Below are positions 1 to 4,855 of a DNA stretch of 10,104 nt, one piece after another. Where the stretch lies: contig DKOX01000141.1 in NCBI GenBank assembly GCA_002470925.1, positions 1-10,104 on the forward strand, read 5' to 3'. The position numbers and the translations under genes were made by a program. The first letter of the stretch is position 1; every line of letters starts with the position of its first letter. Source of the DNA: Opitutia bacterium UBA7350 (GTDB lineage: Bacteria; Verrucomicrobiota; Verrucomicrobiia; Opitutales; Coraliomargaritaceae). The notes under the pieces were generated by a model, which ran no database searches, was not told the DNA's origin, and was given only the letters and a program-made list of their open reading frames with translations.

Positions 1-1
1 C

Positions 2-229
2 CTCGAAGCATGGAAAGGCCCAAGTTATCACCTCCCGCAACGCAAAGGCTGGCAGTCCCCGCCACCTCATGCCACCACCCTCCGCTATACCCCCGAGCGT
101 TTAAATGAAATGATTGATACACCGGGCTTGCTTCAAATGGTTGATAAACCAAAGCCATTTGCCAGTACGCCTCCTAATTTTCAAAAATGGATCCCCGGTC
201 GCCATCGCGTACCCTCCACTGATGCCTGA
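2..229 (+). CDS. C-terminal end of an unrecognised protein (partial at window edge)
   Basis: An open frame runs from the window edge to a TGA at 227-229, giving 75 residues of the C-terminus of a protein that begins outside the window. I do not recognise the family. The visible part is Pro-rich and basic (HLPQRKGWQSPPPHATTLRY, then PERLNEMIDTPGLLQMVDKP, ending PGRHRVPSTDA), with no membrane segment and no cysteine. The frame is judged real because it stays open to a stop that overlaps the alanine racemase start by eight bases (ATGCCTGA), a typical co-translated pair, and because racemase has no Shine-Dalgarno of its own. The protein is therefore probably co-transcribed with alr. No function is proposed. 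Confidence 0.6.
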   Translation, partial: LEAWKGPSYHLPQRKGWQSPPPHATTLRYTPERLNEMIDTPGLLQMVDKPKPFASTPPNFQKWIPGRHRVPSTDA

Positions 230-1358
230 AAATTCCAAACATCGCTGTTGGGTCGAAATCCACCTCGACGCCTTTGAGCGCAACCTTAAGCACATACAGG
301 CCGCCCTTCCTACCGGAGTCCGCTACATCGCTGTTGTTAAGGCCGATGCCTATGGGCACGGCATGCCGCAAATCGTCCGCCGCCTCATGCAGAGCGGGGT
401 CGATTCCTTTGCGGTCGCCAACACCCGCGAAGCCGCAATCATTCGCGAAATGGGGGCGGGTTGGCCTATCCTTATTCTGGGCCCGGTCCTGCCCGAGGAA
501 GCGCCCGATTTAATTCGTGACGACCTCACCGCAACGGTGTGCGACCTGCTGGAAGCCCTGCGCCTGAACCAATTGGCACAATCAAATAACACCACCCTCA
601 AAGTTCACCTGAAAATCGACACCGGCATGGGGCGGCTCGGTGTTTGGCACGAGCAGGCAATCGATCTTTACGATGCCATACGAGCCATGCCCGCCCTAAA
701 ACTGGATGGCATCTACACCCATTTCTCCTGCGCCGATTCAGATCCAGCATTTACCGAAATTCAGCGTCAGCGCTTCCTTGCCATTCTTAATAATGTCGAG
801 CTGTCAAATGACTGCGTCATTCACGCCGATAACTCTGCCGGGCTCGATAGCTTCTCCGCCAACCGCAAGTTTAACGCAGTTCGAGTGGGGCTCCTGCAAT
901 TTGGAATTCCGCCCTACCCCAAGTCCGCCCTCGCAGGCGCGAGCGTCGAACCAGTCCTCCATTTCAAAGCCCGCGTCGGGCTCATTAAAACGCTCCCCGC
1001 CGGCACCGGAATCAGTTACGGTCAATCGCACCTGCTCCAAGAACAAACCACCGTTGCAATCCTAACCGCCGGCTATGCCGATGGCCTGCCTTATTCCCTT
1101 GGCAACACCGGTGAAGTGCTCATCCGCGAACACCGTTGCCCCGTCCTCGGTCGAGTCACGATGGATCAAACTATTGTCGACGTCAGCGCGATCCCCGACC
1201 TCGAAGTAGGCGATGTCGCCGTATTTATTGGAAAAGACGGCACCGAGGAAATATCGGCAAATGCCTTCAGCATTGCGGCTCAAACCATTCCATGGGATGC
1301 CCTTTGCTCCATTTCAAAACGTGTTACCCGCGTATATTACACCCCGCGCGAGCTTTAG
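222..1358 (+). CDS. alr: Alanine racemase (PLP-dependent, fold type III)
   Basis: This enzyme interconverts L- and D-alanine in the cytoplasm and supplies D-Ala for peptidoglycan. It is 378 residues, a normal length. The N-terminal barrel carries the PLP lysine in AVVKADAYGHG (Lys40). KIDTGMGRLG (about 131-140) and HADNSAG (201-207) are typical barrel motifs. The second catalytic residue is Tyr266 in GISYG at the start of the C-terminal beta domain, followed by TAGYADGLP and GRVTMDQTIVDVS. The usual RPGI.LYG segment reads RVGLLQFG here, a mild deviation. The start at 222 is chosen because the family's N-terminus (WVEIHLDAFERNL) begins about ten residues later. An upstream ATG at 114 would add 36 unrelated residues lying over the preceding gene. 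The start overlaps the upstream stop, which suggests translational coupling. The gene converges on rplS. Confidence 0.96.
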   Translation: MPENSKHRCWVEIHLDAFERNLKHIQAALPTGVRYIAVVKADAYGHGMPQIVRRLMQSGVDSFAVANTREAAIIREMGAGWPILILGPVLPEEAPDLIRDDLTATVCDLLEALRLNQLAQSNNTTLKVHLKIDTGMGRLGVWHEQAIDLYDAIRAMPALKLDGIYTHFSCADSDPAFTEIQRQRFLAILNNVELSNDCVIHADNSAGLDSFSANRKFNAVRVGLLQFGIPPYPKSALAGASVEPVLHFKARVGLIKTLPAGTGISYGQSHLLQEQTTVAILTAGYADGLPYSLGNTGEVLIREHRCPVLGRVTMDQTIVDVSAIPDLEVGDVAVFIGKDGTEEISANAFSIAAQTIPWDALCSISKRVTRVYYTPREL

Positions 1359-1365
1359 GCATACC

Positions 1366-1426
1366 AGAGACTACGTGTTCAAGCGAATGCTAAGCGTACC
1401 GCATTCGTTGCCACTCAAAGGTCTCT
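1366..1426. repeat. Nested inverted repeat between the convergent genes alr and rplS
   Basis: The 101-bp gap between alr and rplS holds two nested palindromes. The outer arms are AGAGAC (1366-1371) and GTCTCT (1421-1426). The inner arms are AGCGAATGC (1382-1390) and GCATTCGTT (1401-1409), nine pairs counting one G-T, around a 10-base loop. A third, imperfect one follows: AGCTTACAA near 1431 with TTGTAGCT near 1444. No T-tract follows any of them, so they are not textbook intrinsic terminators. The position suggests a bidirectional transcription end or 3'-end stabiliser for both units; this is inference. Confidence 0.45.
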
Positions 1427-1459
1427 TACAGCTTACAAAAGTATTGTAGCTTGGAATAA

Positions 1460-1825
1460 CTACTTGGCATCAACCAGGCGTTTTTCCTTCACCTGATTGG
1501 CAGCCTTACCAATGCGGTCACGCAGGTAATACATCCGAGCACGCATCGTCACGGACTCGCGGTCAATCTCGACCTTCTCGATGGTTGGACTGTGTACCGG
1601 GAAAACCTTTTCCACGCCCACACCGGATGCGATACGACGCACCGTAAATGTTTCAGCGATACCTGCACCCTTGCGGCATATGATGATCCCCGCAAAAATC
1701 TGAATACGTGTCTTGTTACCCTCCTGCACTTTTAAGTGCACCCGCACACCGTCGCCCACTTTGAAATTAGCACGGTCGTCCTTCAACTGTTCATTCGTAA
1801 TATCTTCGAGAATTGCTTGGCTCAT
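1460..1825 (-). CDS. rplS: 50S ribosomal protein L19
   Basis: L19 lies at the 30S-50S interface and contacts 16S rRNA at an intersubunit bridge. The protein is 121 residues, normal for the family. The core signatures are present: FKVGDGVRVHLKVQEGNKTR, IQIFAGIIICRKGAG, FTVRRIASGVGVEKVFPVHSP and a basic C-terminus with YYLRDRIGKAA. The start at 1825 is fixed by homology and by an AAGGA Shine-Dalgarno (1835-1839) nine bases upstream, inside trmD. A longer open frame upstream reads across trmD and is not L19. The start codon overlaps the trmD stop in an ATGA, so translation is probably coupled. It is the last gene of the rpsP-trmD-rplS operon. Confidence 0.97.
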   Translation of the reverse strand: MSQAILEDITNEQLKDDRANFKVGDGVRVHLKVQEGNKTRIQIFAGIIICRKGAGIAETFTVRRIASGVGVEKVFPVHSPTIEKVEIDRESVTMRARMYYLRDRIGKAANQVKEKRLVDAK

Positions 1826-2511
1826 GATGTTTCGTCCTTTTCTAATAGATCCGGCCGGAGCGACCGGGTTTTTGAAATCTGTTGTTCGCGCCGCCATTTT
1901 GCAATCGCAGCATGATCTCCCGAGAGGAGCACTTCCGGTACACCCATCCCCCGAAACTCCGGAGGACGCGTATACTGAGGAAAGCCGAGAAAAGTGTCCA
2001 TGAAGGATTCTTCCGTCAAGGATTTTTCGTCTCCCAAAAATCCCGGCACAAAACGACTCACACAATCAATAAGAATTGCGGCCGCCAGTGTTCCATTTGT
2101 CAAAACGTAATCACCCACGCTCACCTCACGATCGACCAGAGTATCCCGTACCCGCTGGTCAACCCCCTCATAGTGACCGCTCAATAAGATCAAATGTTTT
2201 TCCGTAGCCAACCCCCTGGCGATTTGACTCGTGAGTGGTTCGCCGTCCGGCGCGAGGTAAATCACCTTTGAATCCTCGCGACGCAAAGCCTCCACTCCTT
2301 CAAAGATCGGTTCCGGCTTCATGACCATACCCGCGCCGCCACCATAGGGAATCTCATCGGTCTTTCGATGTTTACCGCTTGCCCAATCGCGCAATTGATG
2401 CGCCTCGGCACGTATTAAACCAGCCGACTGCGCCCGCCCCATCATACTGGACGATAAAAAACCCTCCACCATTTCCGGGAAGAGGGTCAGTATATCAAAC
2501 TCGATTTTCAT
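1822..2511 (-). CDS. trmD: tRNA (guanine-N1-)-methyltransferase TrmD
   Basis: TrmD methylates G37 of tRNAs that have G36, using AdoMet, and so prevents +1 frameshifting. It is a trefoil-knot (SPOUT) homodimer. At 229 residues it is slightly shorter than the roughly 255-residue E. coli protein. Visible motifs are FDILTLFPEM at the N-terminus, PYGGGAGMVMKPEP (55-68), LLSGHYEGVDQRV (109-121), the knot loop SVGDYVLTNGTLA (131-143), and DCVSRFVPGFLG with the conserved Arg153. SFMDTFLGFPQYTRP follows, where Asp172 aligns with the catalytic Asp (Asp169 in E. coli). The C-terminal helices contain VPEVLLSGDHAAIAKWR. The knot loop differs from the common LTGGELPA (Asn139, Thr141 and Ala143). There is no clear Shine-Dalgarno. 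It lies 39 bp downstream of rpsP and overlaps rplS by four bases; rimM, usually between S16 and TrmD, is absent. Confidence 0.96.
   Translation of the reverse strand: MKIEFDILTLFPEMVEGFLSSSMMGRAQSAGLIRAEAHQLRDWASGKHRKTDEIPYGGGAGMVMKPEPIFEGVEALRREDSKVIYLAPDGEPLTSQIARGLATEKHLILLSGHYEGVDQRVRDTLVDREVSVGDYVLTNGTLAAAILIDCVSRFVPGFLGDEKSLTEESFMDTFLGFPQYTRPPEFRGMGVPEVLLSGDHAAIAKWRREQQISKTRSLRPDLLEKDETS
1835..1839 (-). promoter_or_regulatory. Shine-Dalgarno of rplS
   Basis: AAGGA on the minus strand lies nine bases upstream of the ATG at 1825 and inside the trmD coding region. It supports the short L19 start over the longer open frame. Confidence 0.75.
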
Positions 2512-2550
2512 GATTTTCGGGCCGAGTACCCTTAGAAGGTCGTGAGATCC

Positions 2551-3165
2551 TTAAGACTTCTCTTCCTCGGCATCAGCCTGGTCCTCGGTGACCTCCGCAG
2601 CCGGTTCATCTTTTTTGGCATGTGAACCATCACATTTACCGTTCAGGTCCTCAGTCTTGCCGCAACCACAATCAGGTCCAGCAGGTGCCTCCGCTACTTC
2701 TGCCGACGCTTCCTCCACAGTAGCAGGCGCGGCCTCAGTCTCCGCAGTGACTGCTTCCTCGGTTCCTTCCGCTGCGGCAAATGTTTCAACTTCGGCTTCA
2801 GCCGGTGCTTCAACTACGATCTCTTCTGCAGTCTCAGCAACTTCCGGAGCAGGTGTGGCCGCTGCTTCAACGGCAGCATTTTCCTCTGCCTTTGATTTTT
2901 CGGAAGCAGATGCTACCGACCCCCGGCGTGCTTGTCGAATCAAACTCGCGGCGGTGTCGGTTGGTTTCGCTCCTACCGATTTCCAGTAATCAATACGCTC
3001 GAGCTTGAGCAAGAGTTCATTTTCCGGTTTGCTGGCCTGCGGTTCGTAAGTGCCCAGCACCTCGACGAAACGACCATCGCGACGAGCCGCCGCTTCGGTT
3101 ACAACCATGCGATAAAAAGGACGATGGCTTGCGCCATGTCGTTGGAGACGAATTTTAAGTGCCAT
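2551..3165 (-). CDS. rpsP: 30S ribosomal protein S16 with long acidic tail and CDGSH-like motif
   Basis: S16 is a primary 16S rRNA-binding protein needed for 30S assembly. Residues 1 to about 82 are a normal S16 domain: MALKIRLQRHGASHRPFYR, RRDGRFVEVLGTYEP, then LERIDYWKSVGAKPTDTAASLIRQA. Most S16 proteins end near here at 80-90 residues; this one has 204. The extra part (about 83-204) is Ala/Glu/Val-rich, acidic and low in complexity, so probably disordered. It contains CGCGKTEDLNGKCDGSH (166-182), close to the CDGSH iron-sulfur signature but with nine instead of eight residues between the second and third Cys and no Pro. These are the protein's only cysteines. An acidic end (DQADAEEEKS) follows. 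The start at 3165 is fixed by homology; an earlier ATG adds 21 non-S16 residues. It is the first gene of the rpsP-trmD-rplS operon, with no obvious Shine-Dalgarno. Confidence 0.95.
   Translation of the reverse strand: MALKIRLQRHGASHRPFYRMVVTEAAARRDGRFVEVLGTYEPQASKPENELLLKLERIDYWKSVGAKPTDTAASLIRQARRGSVASASEKSKAEENAAVEAAATPAPEVAETAEEIVVEAPAEAEVETFAAAEGTEEAVTAETEAAPATVEEASAEVAEAPAGPDCGCGKTEDLNGKCDGSHAKKDEPAAEVTEDQADAEEEKS
2620..2670 (-). other. CDGSH-like Cys/His motif encoded in the S16 tail
   Basis: These bases encode C166-G-C168, GKTEDLNGK, C178-D-G-S-H182. In CDGSH proteins (mitoNEET class) the pattern is C-x-C-x2-(S/T)-x3-P-x-C-D-G-(S/A/T)-H, and three Cys plus one His hold a 2Fe-2S cluster. 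Here the first Cys pair, the Thr, and the full CDGSH box are present, with one extra residue before the third Cys and Asn-Gly-Lys in place of Pro-x. A zinc-binding site is the alternative. Metal binding is inference. Confidence 0.6.
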
Positions 3166-3369
3166 AAAGTTATTGGATGGACGACAACTGTCGCATTCAG
3201 AGAAAAGGTGAGAAAAAAAGGACTCCACGCCGGACTGTCAAGCGTGTATGCACAGGACTCAATGACTTCATTTGTTGGCCTGCTGTCTACTGGAAGCCAG
3301 AGAACCTCATTCAGGTTAAGAACACAGGAACAAGGGTTGAATGATGCTACCCCCCTCAACCGCAATACC
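3166..3369 (-). promoter_or_regulatory. Probable promoter and leader region of the rpsP operon
   Basis: This 204-bp gap is the longest in the window without a gene. It should hold the promoter for rpsP-trmD-rplS on the minus strand. A perfect -35-like TTGACA reads from 3241 to 3236, but the expected -10 position is a T-run (complement of the A-run 3213-3219), not TATAAT, so the exact promoter is uncertain. GGGTTGA near 3333 and TCAACC near 3356 form a weak inverted repeat that might end the upstream unknown gene. I see no credible small gene here. Confidence 0.35.
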
Positions 3370-3612
3370 CTAAGAGCTGGCCTCTACCCGATCCGGAGAA
3401 TCGGTCCATGGTAGCGGAAAAGCACTCTTTTGCCAATCATCACGCTCCTCTCCGATTTTCGCAAAATCATCCTCCAGGCCCTCGACCAGGACGCCCGAAA
3501 ATTTGTAGCGGGTCTCGTTACCCGTCAGGCGCACGACCCGTTTACCCGAATACGCGACCAGCATCCGTGGCGTCCGATAATCAATCTGGCGAATTTTTGA
3601 AGATCCTTTCAT
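3370..3612 (-). CDS. Small conserved-looking protein of unknown function
   Basis: An 80-residue soluble protein that I do not recognise. It starts MKGSSKIRQIDYRTPRML and continues with a beta-rich looking stretch (VAYSGKRVVRLTGNETRYKF), an acidic segment (LVEGLEDDFAKIGEERDDW) and a short polar end. There are no cysteines, signal peptide or membrane segments. It is probably real because the frame fills the gap between the rpsP leader and the ferredoxin, the composition is protein-like, and no better frame covers this DNA. It is divergent from the ferredoxin with 42 bp between the starts, and lies upstream of and on the same strand as rpsP, so read-through is possible. No clear Shine-Dalgarno is seen. 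It could be a shadow, but that is less likely. Confidence 0.6.
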   Translation of the reverse strand: MKGSSKIRQIDYRTPRMLVAYSGKRVVRLTGNETRYKFSGVLVEGLEDDFAKIGEERDDWQKSAFPLPWTDSPDRVEASS

Positions 3613-3654
3613 TTCTCATGTTGCAAAACTTCAACTTGTCACTTCTTTCAAGCA

Positions 3655-3915
3655 ATGGCAAAAATCATTTTCAAACTCTCCAATCTGGAATTGGAGTGGA
3701 CCCCCACCGAGGATAACATCCTGGAACTCGCTGAAGCCAATGGACTCAACCTCCCCTTCGGTTGCCGGATGGGCAACTGCACCTCCTGTCAGCACAAGAT
3801 TCTCTCCGGTGAAATCGAGTACGAGAACGGCCACACCGGCGAACCGGATGACGGTCATGCCCTCCTCTGCTGCTGTCAACCCGCCGGCGAGGGTGACGTC
3901 GTGATCGAGGCGTAG
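3655..3915 (+). CDS. Plant-type 2Fe-2S ferredoxin
   Basis: A small 86-residue electron carrier with a single 2Fe-2S ferredoxin (beta-grasp) domain. The cluster loop GCRMGNCTSC gives Cys37, Cys42 and Cys45 (C-x4-C-x2-C). The fourth ligand is Cys72, in LLCCCQP, placed by its distance to the conserved Pro76. Cys73 and Cys74 are extra. DVVIEA is the usual final strand. The sequence resembles the ferredoxin domain fused to oxygenase reductases (phenylpropionate or methane monooxygenase type), but here it stands alone with no reductase or oxygenase nearby, so its partner is unknown. No Shine-Dalgarno precedes the ATG. It converges on the phosphoesterase gene with only eight bases between the stops. 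Confidence 0.92.
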   Translation: MAKIIFKLSNLELEWTPTEDNILELAEANGLNLPFGCRMGNCTSCQHKILSGEIEYENGHTGEPDDGHALLCCCQPAGEGDVVIEA

Positions 3916-3923
3916 AATCGACT

Positions 3924-4721
3924 TCAGTCGGTCGCCACCACTTCGATTCGTTCAAAGGAAGTCGCCAAGCCGCGGTTCGCATCGATTACTATAAGCGCTC
4001 CCGCAAGGCGCACATCCCCTTCCGCCACCGGGAAACGGCGTTTCATCCCATCGAGGAAACTCGCGTTGACGCTCTCGACTTCGCGACCGAGCACCGAGGC
4101 ATACGGTCCACACATCCCGGCATCGGTCAGGTAAGCGGTACCACCAGGCAGCACCCGCCCGTCGGCGGTCGGCACGTGGGTGTGCGTCCCTATCACCGCT
4201 GCGGCGCGCCCGTCCAAATACCAACCGAGGGCCATTTTCTCGGAGGTGGCCTCCATGTGCGCCTCGATAAAGACTGCATCACAGGACTGCTCCTCCTTTA
4301 GTTCACGCAGGAGGCAATCCGCGGTCTTAAAGGGGCAGGCGTCCGCCTTGAGCCCCATGAAGTTTCGCCCAAGCACCGTTGCCACTCCCAAGCGAAAACC
4401 ATCCTTTTCAATCAAAAGAAAGCGGCGCCCGGGGTTCGCCTCCGGTAAATTCGCGGGGCGGCAAACTTGTTCCAGTGACTCGATTTCATTTTCAAAATTC
4501 TTCTGGTCCCATACGTGATCGCCGAGCGTGATGGCGTCCACCCCCGCAGACAGGAGCTCCTCCGCGATCTTGGTTGTGAGACCCGCGCCACCAGCAGCGT
4601 TTTCAGCATTGGCAATCACACAATCCACTCCCCATGCTTCACGCAAGTCGGGCAAACGTACCTGCACAAAGTTGCGGCCGGGACGGCCAACGATGTCACC
4701 GAGGAATAATACTTTTGGCAT
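3924..4721 (-). CDS. YmdB-family metallophosphoesterase (TIGR00282 type)
   Basis: A 265-residue cytoplasmic calcineurin-like phosphoesterase of the YmdB family. Bacillus YmdB hydrolyses 2',3'-cAMP and influences biofilm and motility. Family motifs run in order: LFLGDIVGRPGR with Asp9; ANAENAAGGAGLT with Glu40 and Asn41; ITLGDHVWD with Asp68 and His69; EAHMEATSEKMALGWYLDGR with His155; GTHTHVPTAD with His180 and His182; then GTAYLTDAGMCGPYASVLG. All expected metal ligands are present except that the usual Asn of GNH is Asp68. Length is normal. The start at 4721 lies directly before the first beta strand. The gene is divergent from ilvB over a 134-bp gap and convergent with the ferredoxin. The substrate in this organism is unknown. 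Confidence 0.92.
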   Translation of the reverse strand: MPKVLFLGDIVGRPGRNFVQVRLPDLREAWGVDCVIANAENAAGGAGLTTKIAEELLSAGVDAITLGDHVWDQKNFENEIESLEQVCRPANLPEANPGRRFLLIEKDGFRLGVATVLGRNFMGLKADACPFKTADCLLRELKEEQSCDAVFIEAHMEATSEKMALGWYLDGRAAAVIGTHTHVPTADGRVLPGGTAYLTDAGMCGPYASVLGREVESVNASFLDGMKRRFPVAEGDVRLAGALIVIDANRGLATSFERIEVVATD

Positions 4722-4855
4722 GATGGTTTAAACTGCCCATTTTAAGGATGCGGGCAAGCCCCTTCCATGCTTGATTTTCCCGTTGAATCCTATCTTATCC
4801 TACATTCTTTAATTTTCACGGCAAGTCAGCCGTTTCCCGATACACCCACATTCAA

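Noticed and set aside
114..221. N-terminal extension of alanine racemase from the ATG at 114
   Set aside because: The 36 extra residues have no family counterpart and overlap the preceding coding frame.
1826..2065. 80-residue N-terminal extension of L19
   Set aside because: It reads out of frame through trmD. L19 starts at the Shine-Dalgarno-supported ATG at 1825.
2588..2989. Plus-strand open frame opposite rpsP, rich in Ser and Ala
   Set aside because: It is the complement of the Ala/Glu-rich S16 tail; the repeats of Ser and Ala follow from GCN and GAN codons read backwards. S16 is certain on the other strand.
4763..4812. Possible promoter of ilvB (TTGATT or TTGAAT with TATCTT or TATCCT)
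   Set aside because: Spacings of 12, 14 or 19 bases do not fit a sigma-70 promoter well; no choice is convincing.
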